Source: Heterohyrax brucei (taxonomy: Eukaryota > Chordata > Mammalia > Hyracoidea > Procaviidae). From it: DNA of 64,000 nucleotides. Shown here one piece after another: positions 31,966 to 43,074 of the stretch. Each line of letters begins with the position of its first letter. Position 1 is the first letter of the stretch. The position numbers and the translations under genes are program-made. The stretch lies in the NCBI GenBank assembly GCA_028571685.1, contig CM053154.1, positions 4,563,501 to 4,627,500 on the forward strand, read 5' to 3'. The notes below the pieces were generated by a model. The model searched no databases and was not told the origin of the DNA. It saw only the letters and a program-made list of their open reading frames with translations.

Positions 31966-33209
31966 GGATCACAACAAATAGTTGTTATAATTATATTATA
32001 TTATAATTATAATACTGAGAAGAAAGGAAATTTCAGAACACTTAATTGTGCTCATCTGGAACCTGTACACAGATGAAGAGGCAATCTCCAGAATAGAACA
32101 GGGAACACTGCGTAGCTTAATTCAGGAAATGTGTTTATCAGGCTTGTGTCCATTCACCAGACTTTTTCAGTCTTATACTGAGCAAATAATGTGAGAAGCT
32201 GGACTCTTCTAAGAAAGAAAGGGCGTCGGGATTGGAAGAAGACTCCTTAAAAACTTGTGATATGGAGATGACACAACCTTAGTTGACGAAAGTAAAGAGG
32301 ACTTGAAAAACATACTGATGAAGATCAAAGATTACATCTTTCAGTACAGATCGAACTTCAACATAAAGAAAACAAAAATCCTCACAACTGGATCGGTAAG
32401 CAACATCACAATAAATGGAAGAAGTATCAAAGTTGTCAAGGATTTGGATCCATAATCACTACTCATGAAAGCACCAGTCTAAAAATCAAATGGTGTATTT
32501 CATTGGGCCAAATCTGCTGCAAAAGATCTCTTTAAGGTATCAAAAAGCAAAGATGTCAGCCTATGGACTAAGCTGTGCCTGACCACAGCCATAATCTTTT
32601 CAGTTACCTCATATGCATGGGAAAGGTGGACAGTGAATAAGGAAGACCAAAGGTGAATTGGCAGTCCATGATATATTCAGTATTCTTCACCAACACCATA
32701 ACTGTGAGAATCAACACACATGACTTAATTTTATCTTGTATATGGAAGGTTTATTTTTCTAATTCTTGGTGTCCTGGCAACTAGGAGTATTTCTTTTTTT
32801 ACTGCCACACTTTTTTGAGACATTAATTACTGGTTTGTTGTTGCTGTTGGGTGCCTTTGAGTTGAGTCAAGCTGTTAAAGAACACTGGATGTTCCATGGA
32901 CACCAGAAGGATAAACAAGCCAGCCAGAACACTCCTCCAAAGCGAGGATAGTGAGACTTCATCTCACGTGCTTTGGACATATTACCAGGAAGGACCAGGC
33001 CCCAGAGGAGGACACCATGCTTGGTAAAGTAGAAGGCCATGGAAAAGAGGGAGATCCCAGTGAAATGTGTAGACACGGTGGCTTCTACAAGGGACTCAAC
33101 AGTAACAGTGATCATGAGGATTGTGCAGAAGCAGGCAGCACTTCCTTCCGTCACGTGTAGGGTCACTGTGAGTTTGAGCAGACTTGGCAGCATCTAACAA
33201 CAATAAATG

Positions 33210-33630
33210 ACAACCCAGTGATGAATCCTACAAAAAGCTACAGCAGTGAAAACAGAATATTCCCGACCGCCAGGATGCCAAGAACTAGGAAAAATAAACC
33301 TTCCAGTTACAAAAGGAAATTAAGTCATATTCCTTCTCACCAGGCTGGTAGAGCTGCTGCAAATATATGCAAATAATATCAGCAAGGCACATTTTTTGCC
33401 AGCTGCAGTGCCCCCCCACAGGTACTTTTGTAAGTGTGATAGGCTAAGTTTTTTCCAGCAACATGTTGAGATAATTAACATACAGCACTTAAGAAAATAC
33501 CTTATTTGTGTAAACAGTACATATTACTAAGTCCTTTTTTTGAAAGCATTTTGACACCACATATCCTTAGGCTTAGAGAATTTTTTTTCACCAACTTTGG
33601 TCCTATAGTTTGGCATCTAGGAATCTGTCC
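33210..33630. other. Sequence without recognised features
   Basis: AT-rich unique-looking DNA between the RTE 3' end and a SINE. Confidence 0.4.
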
Positions 33631-33637
33631 TATGGAA

Positions 33638-33818
33638 GAGGGCCTTGGTGGTGCAGTAGGAAAGAGCTCAGCTGCTAGCCAAACAGTCGCCAGTTTAGAT
33701 CCACCAGCTTCTACTTTTAAAGTCCCATGGGGCAGTTCTACTGTCCTATAGGGTCTCTATGAGTCAGAGATCAACTTGACAGCAATGAGTTGGGTTGGAT
33801 TGGGTTGGGTTGGGTTTT
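33638..33818 (+). mobile_element. AfroSINE with an expanded TGGGT tail
   Basis: Head 'gagggccttggtggtgcagt', body 'catggggcagttctactgtc', tail 'agatcaacttgacagcaatg', followed by a pentamer-rich run (ttggg/ttgga) at about 33788-33818. Confidence 0.93.
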
Positions 33819-33904
33819 GATCCTTTGGAAAGAATCCTAAATTCAGAAAGGGGTTTATGGAATCAGCCTAACCACCAATAGGGGAAGGAATTCACAGAGG
33901 TGGC

Positions 33905-34125
33905 CCATCTACCAAGGTTCCAGGAACCAAGTGAATATGATTGAGGTATGTCGACAAATGGATGAAGTATGGGAAGTGCTCATTCATCTACGCCAAGAAA
34001 TTGGGAAGACACCTATCTGGCCAACCAAGTAGAAGAGATCCATAGTTGTGCCCATTCCAAAAAAGTAAACCAACCGAATGTGAAAGTGATCTAACAACGT
34101 TATCACAAAAACAACATAAGCACAG
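33905..34125 (+). mobile_element. RTE fragment (ORF region upstream of the RT palm)
   Basis: 'ggttccaggaaccaagtgaa', 'ctcattcatctacgccaaga' and 'agagatccatagttgtgccc' match the corresponding part of the two longer RTE copies (near 31565-31700 and 35965-36110). No 5' or 3' end is present. Confidence 0.88.
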
Positions 34126-34129
34126 GTAC

Positions 34130-34890
34130 ACAGTGAAGGTTAGCCTTATGCTGCTTCAGGGTCTCAAAGACTCCCATTTGCCCAAAAAAGTAATTATTGG
34201 GGGTGAGTGATCTGAAGGCCCCTTCTGACGAGGGAGGTGGCGGAGATGAACCCTCCTGAGCTGGCAGGTGGGTTTGGGGCCTGGGAGATGCTGGAGGAGA
34301 AGGAGCTCATGGCTGCAGAGCCGGAAAAGCCTACGGTGAGCAGGCGGGAAAAAGGCCACGGCACCAGGGGCAGAGCCTGGGAAAGATGGTACCCGTGGGG
34401 ACAGACGAGGTCAGCAGGGAGGGCCAGAGAAAAAGACAACCAGTGAGAGAAGGCAGAGAGGGGGGTGACCAGGCCGCAAAGCTGAGGAGGGACAGAACTC
34501 TGAGTCTTCTCCTACAATGTCAAATCAGAGAGCAGAAGAGGGGCACTGCGGGATACCATGTTTTCCTAAGGCATTTGGTCTTTAAGGGAATCATTTCCGA
34601 CATCAGATTGAAAGGGTTATTTTAGTAGAAAGTTAACAAACTCAGAGGAGGGCAATCTACATTCCACCTCCTGCAATAAAGATGCAGGTGGTTCTCAACC
34701 AAGTATTCTACTTTTCTGCTCTTTTTTTAAAGTGGGTACTTAAATTATGATCAACTGATTTACTATGGAGAGTAAAACATCAGTAGTGTCTATGAAATTT
34801 TCTAGTAGAATCAGATAACTGAAAATAAAGAGCTGAAAGCCAGCAATAATTCCAGAGTCACAGACATTGGGACTGTGATTTTAAATGTCA
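34130..34890. other. Sequence without a recognised gene
   Basis: Purine-rich on the + strand at 34200-34520. The short open frames have no recognisable domain. Confidence 0.4.
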
Positions 34891-34899
34891 CATGGTTGG

Positions 34900-35125
34900 T
34901 AACAGTGGAACTGTGGTGCCGAGGATCCCTGGAAGCATAACCCTGTCACTGTTCTTCTTAGGGGTCATCAGGAATCCAACTGCTCCCTAGGGTTCTCTTG
35001 GCTGTAATCTTAACAGGAGCAGAGCACCAGGTCTTTCTCCCGCTGAGTCACTGGTGGGGTCAGAGGCCAATCGTTGAGTTAGCAGCCAAGTGCTTAACCG
35101 TTACACCACTTGGGCCCTTTAAACA
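34900..35125 (-). mobile_element. AfroSINE-group element, long subtype, diverged
   Basis: 'ggctgtaatcttaacaggag' followed by 'accaggtctttctcccgctg' and the head 'agtgcttaaccgttacacca' in reverse orientation. Confidence 0.85.
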
Positions 35126-35141
35126 TAAGCATAGGCAACAC

Positions 35142-35310
35142 TGGAAACCCCAGAGGTGTAGTGGTTAAGTGCTACAGCTGCTAACGACAAGGTCAGCAGT
35201 TCAAATCCACCAGGCACTTCTTGGAGACTCTGTGAGGCAGTTCTGCTCTGTCTGTAGGGTGGCTATGAGTCAGAATCGACTCAACAGTAGAGGGTTGGCC
35301 TTGGTATTTT
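35142..35310 (+). mobile_element. AfroSINE
   Basis: Complete + copy: 'tggaaaccccagaggtgtag', 'aaggtcagcagttcaaatcc', 'tggctatgagtcagaatcga', then 'ctcaacagtagagggttgg'. It lies head to head with the copy at 34900-35125, about 17 bases apart. Confidence 0.96.
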
Positions 35311-35570
35311 TAAGCAACCATTGTTGTGTATGTAATAGGCCTGCAGAATGTCGCTATTTGTGCCACAAGCTGCGTTCCTGCCCATCAGTCACACTGCTTG
35401 CGCCTCTGGAAGGAACAGCAGAACGTGCAGAGCAGCTTCCAGTCCCCACTTCTTCACGGAGCACATGCCTTCGGTGTTCTCTGAGGGCAAAGACCCATTC
35501 TTCTTGCCCAGGCCTCCCATCTTCAGAGGAAGTACATTTATCTGCGTCTAAAAGTGGGTTCCCACACGTG

Positions 35571-37405
35571 TTTGTCAGTTTGTCACATTGTGGGGGCTTT
35601 CATGTTGCTGTGATGCCGGAAGCTGGGTCACTAGCATCCAGATATCAGCAGGGCCATCCGTGGTACACAGGCTTCAGCTGAGCTTCCAGACTAAGACAGA
35701 CTAGGAAGAAGGACCTGGCAGTCTATTTTTGAAAAGAATTAGTCAGTGAGCACCTTAGGAACGACACCTATGTGCTGAAACACTGAAGGACTCTGCGGAG
35801 AAGCAGTAAGTGGTGCAGGAAGCGTCTAAAGAAGAAGTCAGGAATACACAGAGTCCCTGCACCAACAGGAGTTGGCCAACATTCAGCCATTTCAAGAAGC
35901 AGCGTGCGGTTAGGAACCGCTGGTGCTGAAAGCAGAAGTCCGAGCTGCATCAAAGGCATTGGTGAAAAACAGGGCTCCAGGAACTGACAGAACATCAAGG
36001 AAGATGTTTCAACAAACAGATGCAGCACTGAAAAAGACCACTCCTCTATGCCAAGAAATTTGGAAGATTACTACCTGGCCAACTGACTGAAAGAGATCCA
36101 TAATGTGGCCATTCCCAAGAAAAGTGATCTGGCTGAATGTGGAAAATTATCAAACAGCATCATTAATTTCACATGTAAGTAAAATTTTGCTGAACATCAT
36201 TCAAAAGTGACTGTGGCAGTTTATTGACAGGAAATTGCCGGAAGTTTAGGCTGGATTCAGAAGCGGGCGTGGAACCAGGGATATCATTGCTGATGTCAGG
36301 TAGATCTTGGCTGGAAGGAAAGAATACCAGAAAGATGTTTAAGTATGTTTCCTTGACTATGCAAAGGCATTTGAACATGTGGATCACAAATTATGGATAA
36401 CATGCAGTGAATGGAAATTTCAGAATACTTCATTGTGCCCATGAGGAATCTGTACATGGGTCAGAAAGCACTCATTCAAACAGAACAAGGGCACACTGGA
36501 TGGTTTCAAGTCAGGAAAGGCATGCATCAAGGTTGTATGCTTACACCATACTTATTCAACCTGTATACCAAGAAAATAATCTGAAGAAAAATTGGACATC
36601 AGGACTGAAGGAAGACTTATTAACAATCTGCATTATGCAGACGACACAACACTGCTTACTGAAAGTAAAGAGGACTTGAAAAACGTGCTGATGAAGATCA
36701 AAGACCACAGCTTTCCTTACGAATTATGCCTCAACAGAAACAAAAATCATCACAACTGGACCAATAAGCAACATCACGATAAATGGAGAAAAGACTGAAG
36801 TTGCCAAGGACACCATTTGATTTGGATCCGCAATCAACACCCACAAGGGCAACAGTCAAGAAATCAAAATGCACAGCATTGGGAAACTCTGCTACAAAAC
36901 ACCTCTTTAAAGTGCTGAAAAGCCAAGATGTCACCTTGAAGACTAAAGGGCACCTGCCCACGCTACGGTATTTTCATTCACATCATATGCGTTTGAAAGC
37001 TGGACAATGAATAAGGAAGATAAAAGAAGAATTGATGCCTTTGAATCGCGCTTTTAGAGAAGGGTGTTGAGTATGCTATAGACTGCCGAAGGAATGAACA
37101 AATCTGTCTCAGAAGTAAAACGGGAGTTCTCCCTAGAAGCAAGAAGGGTGAAACTGCACCCTACAGACTTTGGACATGTTATCACGAGGGATCAGTTTCT
37201 GGAGAAGGACACTGTGCCTGGTTAAGTGCAGGGTCAGGGAAAGTGAGGAGGACCCTCAGCCAGAAGGACTCCCACGGTGGCTGCCGCAAGGGGCTCGAGC
37301 ATAACAGCAATCACGGAGATGGCGCAGGACCAGGCAGTGTTTCCTTCTTTTGTACAGTGGGTCCCTGTGAGCTGGAACCAGCTCAATAGCACCTAATAAC
37401 GGCAG
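35571..37405 (+). mobile_element. RTE-type LINE with large internal deletion (copy 2)
   Basis: The 5' UTR (35571 to about 35755, starting 'gtttgtcagtttgtcacatt') is joined near 35760-35800 to sequence that in copy 1 lies about 1.6 kb further in (near 31410). The endonuclease region and first part of the ORF are therefore missing. The RT region retains the YADD catalytic box in a short open frame. The copy ends with the 3' tail at 37370-37405. Numerous stops. Confidence 0.93.
36592..36798 (+). pseudogene. RTE reverse-transcriptase fragment with intact YADD box
   Basis: A 68-codon frame reads LINNLHYADDTTLLTESKEDL, the RT motif C region with both catalytic Asp residues, followed by a typical RTE downstream block. 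It is an isolated open piece of a dead LINE; the methionine is incidental. Confidence 0.88.
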
Positions 37406-37419
37406 AAGTGGGCTCTGTG

Positions 37420-37640
37420 GGAGAAAGGTGTGGCCATCTGCTTTCTTGGGCGCTTGCAACCATGGAATCCCTGTGGGCTCACTGTGAGTTGGAATGAACT
37501 GAACAGCAGTGAGTTTCTGTTGCTGTGGTTTGAAAGGGGACTCACACACGCCAACTGTCATGAAGGTGGCACAGGACAGGACAGTGTCTCCCCTGCTACG
37601 TGCGGTCACGATGAGTTGGAATCTACCCAAGGACAACCAA
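37420..37640 (+). mobile_element. Two further SINE/RTE 3'-end pieces in tandem
   Basis: First, at about 37465-37515, a tail-like piece ('ctcactgtgagttggaatga'). Then at 37540-37640 a second RTE 3' end ('gtcatgaaggtggcacagga' and 'cacgatgagttggaatctac', ending 'caaccaacaacag'). With copy 2 this makes three 3' ends within 300 bases. Confidence 0.75.
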
Positions 37641-37644
37641 CAAC

Positions 37645-38430
37645 AGAATGAGGCGCCTCACCCGAGCACCGTGCTTTGCTCATGGGGGGAGAGGGCGGCA
37701 ATGGAGCTGCACGCTGCACACCCGCCCTGCGCCAGCCGTGTGCCACAGCTGGACCCAGCTTTGCGTAGACCCTCAAGCCCCGCAGCAGAGCTGCTTCCTT
37801 GCCAGCCCTTCTACCGTGCTTGTCTAAAGCTTGGAACATTTTTGGAAACATTTCCTTGTCACTGCTTAAGTCCCAGCAAATTCCAATTTGTTGTCCTCAT
37901 TCCATCAAATTATATTCAGTGCAAGCATGTCAGCTGCATGCCGTAACTTTCTTCTCTCTCCACTCGACATAATTTATTCTCAGCTTCATTTGAGACCAAT
38001 TATTCACGTATTAATTTCTCTATGCTAAGAAGCCAGGCACCTGGGGCAGCCCAGTGGCCTCCAGGAGCAAGTCTTTCAAGTGCCCAGGAGGGTACATGCA
38101 GTGGCCACAGGCTGGGGCACACCTTGGCTGACCACAGCGAGTGACTGGGTCCTCACAGGGTGGCAGAAAGCTAAGATTAGGGGCTGCAGGTGTTCCCAGG
38201 GGTGTGTTATGACTTCACAGCCAGCAGTGCTACTGTGGAAATGAGAACCCAAGCCCTTTGAGTCATCTGAGTGGTGGGGGTCTGTCCTCAAATCTGTCTC
38301 ATCTCTGTCGTCACAAACAGTCCCCTACCCTTGATGAGTTTTTTTGGCAAGCATTCGGTAAGACCTCCATACTCCGTCACCCCCACCCATGCCCCCTTCC
38401 TCCGTCAGCACCTCCGCTTCTACTAATTAA
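37645..38430. other. Sequence without a recognised gene
   Basis: Mixed-composition unique-looking DNA. Open frames here lack motifs. Confidence 0.4.
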
Positions 38431-38439
38431 ACAGTCTGG

Positions 38440-38960
38440 CTGACGGCGAGACCTCATCTTGGTAAACAAGAGAAGATTTTTCCAGAAGCCACAGTGCGAT
38501 CTGCTTTCTGGAAGTCAGTTATTAGCTGCAGGCTTCTGCGTCCTCCGCTGCTTTTCCCTTTCAAGCCAGCAGCCGCCGCCGAGAACACAATGACGGAGAG
38601 AGGTCACGGAGCACCGGTTGTGCATGAAAGATGTGAAAATTTACTGCAAATGAGACAAGAGCAGTAAATTCATTTTTATTCAAATTACTGTCATCCTACA
38701 TTACCACGTCTCCTGTAAACATTGTGCTTCAGACAGGGTGACAGCATATTATTATTTGTGAGATTATACTATTATTAAGCTATTAACATGTCACCTCCTG
38801 CTTGAAACAATGACTCAGCTTGGTTCTGCATAATAGGACAAGGGAGGAAGACAAGCGGGGGTGACAGAGAGGTTAGCTCTAAGAAGGCAGGCTGGGCGGA
38901 GAGTGACAGCTGGCACTTGGAGTCCCCCGTAATGAGGAGCCCGTGCATTTTTATTTAGGG
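38440..38960. promoter_or_regulatory. Strong candidate conserved non-coding element
   Basis: A repeat-free AT-rich block is rich in TATTA/TAATTA-like motifs ('attattatttgtgagatta', 'attaagctattaacatgtca'). It also has a perfect 10-bp inverted repeat at 38638-38647 and 38661-38670. The sharp change from the flanking RTE/SINE-dense DNA suggests purifying selection. This is inference without an alignment. Confidence 0.4.
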
Positions 38961-39620
38961 ACATTCGTCACCACATCACCACACCGAGACTGCACTCTGT
39001 TTCCCACAGAAAACACAGCACCCCAACATTGCTAATTAGTCCCAACGCTTACTTCCCCACCCAAAGCAGAAGGAAGCCAGCAGAGGAGAGCCCACCGTGG
39101 GTGCACCGCCCCCATCTGATCGGGTTTCCCTCGCTTGGGGTGTTGGTCTAATCCTGAGCTTCGCATGGTGTGCTTGTGGAACAGAGGGCTTCTCCAACCA
39201 CCTGGGGCTGTGGTTACCCAATTGCACACACTGTAGGGCCAGGTGTCCTGGGCACCGCACTACTCCATGACCCCCGTGGCCAGGCTGGGAGTGGCCTGCT
39301 GCTGTTGGCCACAGTGTACAAGGAGAGCTCAGGGTGACAATAAGAGTCTGTGGGCTCCAAAAGCTCCTCAGTCTTCAGGACACACAGATGGCTTTGAATC
39401 TGGGTCTCCCTCTTTAACCTGACAACTTCTTGTGACAATTCCTCGGTCAGAACCAAGTACTGAGTGTTCTTGAAAAGAGCCCTTGGATGGCTGAGATTCG
39501 CCTCTCTGGACCTCAGCCTTGGTCCAGCGTCAGTGGGGACAGGGCACGCTACCCCGATGGCCTGCAAGAGCTTTTGCTGAATTTGCGGTGCCTAAGAATT
39601 GGCCGTTGTCTTCTCCACAC
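38961..39620. other. Sequence without recognised features
   Basis: Unique-looking DNA; no repeat or exon supported. Confidence 0.4.
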
Positions 39621-39622
39621 CA

Positions 39623-39806
39623 GGATGCCCTGAGTGTACAGACAGTTAATGCACTCAGCTCCTATCAGTAAAGTCATAGGTTCCAGTCCACCCGGAGGTT
39701 CCTCGGAAGAAAGACCTGGAGACTGACCACTGAAGCCCAGCTACTGAAAACCCTGTGGAGCTCAGTTCTACCCAGACACACTGGGAGTTGGGATCAAATC
39801 CATGGA
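39623..39806 (+). mobile_element. AfroSINE, long subtype
   Basis: Head 'gtgtacagacagttaatgca', then 'ggaagaaagacctggagact', 'actgaaaaccctgtggagct', 'acacactgggagttgggatc' on the + strand; near full length. Confidence 0.93.
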
Positions 39807-41310
39807 AGCGGCTTGCTGGCTTGTTTGTCACATCCTCCAGCCGAAGGCACCCTCCTACAGCAGGAAGAAGGCTCCGGCCGCCCCGCAGGGCACGGGAGTA
39901 GTGATTCCCATGGCTTTTCCCGGCTTTGGGCTCTCAGCGCTCCTCGGCCCCGCTCAACAAGGTGGCCGTGAAGTTGAAAGACATTTATGTAAATGACGCT
40001 GGCTTTCGTCTCTCTCCTTTCCGTGTTTTGCAGACTCATGTGGACACAAATGACATCCCGTGCCATCAGCGACAGAGCAGGTGTTGGACAAGTTGTGCTC
40101 TAAATGACTGGGAAGGAATCCCATGAAGTAGAACACGTTCAGGGACTAATGCTGAGTCTTCAGGCTTGATGAAGAAACAAAGAAGGAGCGGCTCAGAAGT
40201 TTCGCAGCCTCAAAGGCGGCGTCTAGGAACAGCGCACCCCGGAAGCCGTCGCGCTTAGCCAGGCTACTCGGGCTCTGCTGTTAGAAGAACCTCGTTTAAA
40301 ACAGTATCCGAGGCTTTAAGGAGTTCACTTTGATATATTGAAAGCACTGGGTTGCATGTACCATTTTGTTAAATTGTCCTTAAACAATTCAGAAGCTGGG
40401 AGATTGGCCAGCATGCAATTTCAACAGGTTATTTGCCAGACTTTTCCCCACTTACAAAACCATTTTCATTGTCCCGCCTACTACTTAGGAGTGTGGCGAG
40501 CCCCCCAGCGCCCCAGCCCCTCCCCCCGGGTTTCTCATCTCTATTTGTTCATCTTCCTTTGAGGGTGGCGTTCTCATTCCCGGAAACTGGCAACGCCTTG
40601 GTTTTAAGGAACTGATTTTCCTAACAGTCTCCTCTCTCTGGTTGAAGGAATATTTGCAAATCGAGCTCTCAGTCACTCAGTCTAGGGGTCTCTCTCTAGC
40701 AGTCAGTGGAGGAGTGTACCTGGGCTGCAGTTCCAAGGCCACAATTAGGGCCACTTCCCTCTTCTGTCAGAACGAGCCGTCTACCTCTTGCCCACTGATC
40801 CCCACTCTCTGCCGGGCACAGACACTGGCCAGACAACGCTCCCTCTTCAGGACTGTCTTCAGTGATGCCTGGCATCAACGGAGTTCTGTCCAAGGGACTG
40901 AATACGCCCTTTGAATCCCACGTCTGTTTTGTGTCGGATTGATAACTGTCATTCTAAAGGGGAAAGTTGAAAGAGTTGACTAGATTTAATTAAGGGGAAG
41001 AGGTCCACTGAGATACTGTACGTGCAACTATGCCTAGAAGCACATGTGAAAAAAGTGTTCGAGGATCTGGGTCAGTCCCCACCCCTCAGGCAGGTCAAAC
41101 TCGCTGACTTGGGAAGATATGATCAGGGCCCAGAGGAATGACGTGTGAGGAGCAAAGTGACTCAGTGACATGGTGCCCAAGCTGGCCTGGCTAGGAAGGG
41201 CAGAGCACTAACCGAGCCCAACTTTGCTTGTGAGCCTCGTGCTCCTTCCCTCCGCCAGCTGCAGAGGAGAGGGCTGAACCCCTGACCCCTCTCACAGGCA
41301 AGTTCTGGGC
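39807..41310. other. Sequence without a recognised gene; CpG-richer patch near 40170-40290
   Basis: No transposon recognised. 40170-40290 has locally elevated CpG ('cccggaagccgtcgcgctta') but is too short for a confident island. 40300-40720 is AT-richer and repeat-free. Confidence 0.4.
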
Positions 41311-41314
41311 CAAC

Positions 41315-41664
41315 ACTTGTGGTGGTGGTTGTCAGACGCCGTTGAGTTGGCTAACTTGGCGTCAACTCACAGTGGCCCCGTGAGCAGTGGGACAGTGCAC
41401 TGCACAGTCTTATATCACCTCTGTGATCAGCAGCCCTGGCCATCCAGACGGTTTTCAGTGGCTTATTTTCAGGAGACTTCCAGGTCTTTCTGCCCAGCCT
41501 GTCTTAGGCTACCTGGAAGCTCTGCGGAAAACTGTTTGGCACCCGAGAAACACACACACCTTCACTGGCAGATGGGTGGTGGCTCCACGTGAGATACAGG
41601 GGCTGCAAATCACTCTCCAGTCTCCAGAAAGGGAGACAAGAGTTCTGCCACTGGGACACACTGC
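41315..41664 (-). mobile_element. Composite SINE: tRNA-Gly-like head plus RTE 5'- and 3'-derived parts
   Basis: Read on the minus strand, 41664-41594 is a degenerate tRNA-Gly-like head (A-box region 'cccagtggcagaac'). It is followed by sequence matching the RTE 5' UTR (reverse of 'gcccagcctgtcttaggcta' with 'cctggaagctctgcggaaaa'). The element ends in the shared RTE/SINE tail (41320-41380, 'gccgttgagttggctaactt'). Full bipartite structure of a LINE-dependent SINE. Confidence 0.75.
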
Positions 41665-41679
41665 CCCCCAAGCGTCAGC

Positions 41680-43070
41680 ACTTAAGAAGGGTGGGATGAG
41701 CGTGAAGTTACCAATTGTCTCTCCAGCAGTACCGCCTGAGCCCTTCTCTTCTGCCATGTCCTCGTTGTCCGTGTGACGGTGGCCATTCCCAAACAAGACC
41801 CTCAAATCCACCTATTCTGTGCCATTCTGTGGATGTGTAGGGAGTTAAGTGGCCTTCCGGGGCTCACTCGCTCCAGCCTAAACGTGGAATCTGACTGCAA
41901 CTCCGAAACTTGGCATGCTCACCCTACACGGGGGTGCTTAGTGGGGTCTTGGGGATTTCTACCCGCATAGGTGGTGAGGCGTGCTAGATAAGCGCTTTCC
42001 TGTGACGTTCAGACAAAGCACCCAGCTGGCTCTTTACTAGCGTGAGTTTGGAAGTCAAGATGATGGATCTCAATCTGGGATCCTGTGGCCTGAGGGCAGG
42101 ATGGCAAACTTTTTCTCAGCCCAAGTTCCCAGTGTCTGAAACACCAGTATCTGTAGGGTGGAGTGGGGCCAAGAGGGGAGGTTCTGAGGACCACAGGACA
42201 GAGTGCGCCCTGATGCCCGAAGTCTCTTAGGAACAAGCAATCCAGAAAGTGCAGGTTTCTGTGGGGCCGGCTCCCCCGAGGACAGGGCCTCACCTAGTTG
42301 ATCCCCGCCATCCATTCACCGTCACTAGATCCAGCTGGACGCTCAGGCCACACAGGATGAATAAACGGACACGTCCAAGCACCACCAGAACCCCAGGCAC
42401 GTCCCCAGGCACTCAGGTAGAAGGCGGACCCAGCAGTCCAGCAGGGGGAGGGCAGCCCACACCCAGGGGTCACAGGCCGTTCTGAGCCCCCAGATGCCGA
42501 ATCAATCATGACACTCTCTCTGCAGAGACGGAGCGTGGCCCCGCTGTCCTCGTCCACACAGGGTCCATCAATCTGCGCCGGCGCGGGGGAAAACGATTTT
42601 CCATCTTCGGTCAAGTGGCATATCAATCACTTTCTCTGCAGGAAGACAAGGGTGACCAAGCCGCCCTGGACATGAGGATGCTCAGGCCACGTCTGCTGAA
42701 TGAATTGGGGCTTGAACATGACACAGCCTGGGCCCAGGCTCCTTCCCGGGGACCCGCAATTCCACTATCCACCAGCATTTTCAGCTGTGGCCTCTTGCTA
42801 CATATGCTTAAAAAGAAAATAACCACACATTAGTTTGTTGGAAAACTCCACAAAAAGCTCTCTGATCAACAACAGTTCAGCAGAAGGGGCAGCCTTCACA
42901 CGACGCACAGCCCTGAATTTTTCCAAGAATCATAGATTTCACTGTTGCAACCACGCTCACCAACCAAGACCATGGTGACTCATTCCAGCAGGCTGTACTC
43001 CCAGAATGACCCGGGAGTTAGCAGACATATCAGCTCTTCCCTCAAACGTAGCTTTTTCCCTTCATGTGTC
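41680..43070. other. GC-rich sequence without a recognised gene
   Basis: No exon, RNA gene or transposon was recognised. Confidence 0.4.
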
Positions 43071-43074
43071 AGTG

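Larger units (their letters stand above)
29672..33207 (+). mobile_element. RTE-type LINE, near full length, inactive (copy 1)
   Basis: Non-LTR retrotransposon related to BovB/RTE. The 5' UTR motif 'gtgtgtcagtttgttgtact' opens it. The endonuclease region starts near 30030, the reverse-transcriptase region spans about 31480-32600, and the 3' end 'ggcagcatctaacaacaata' closes it. RT motif A is readable as FTDYAKAFN (consensus second Asp replaced). Motif C is YGDD at 32261-32272, with an in-frame stop codon directly upstream (32258-32260). Many stops and indels make it dead. A SINE is nested at 30601-30776. An inserted segment of about 187 bp starts at 32659. Confidence 0.95.

Noticed and set aside
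30030..32600. A functional endonuclease/reverse-transcriptase gene
   Set aside because: Stop codons, indels, a nested SINE, and a stop directly before the YGDD box show that the LINE copy is dead.
41594..41664. A tRNA-Gly gene on the minus strand
   Set aside because: The B-box and acceptor stem are degenerate and the sequence runs directly into SINE/RTE body; it is the head of a SINE, not a gene.
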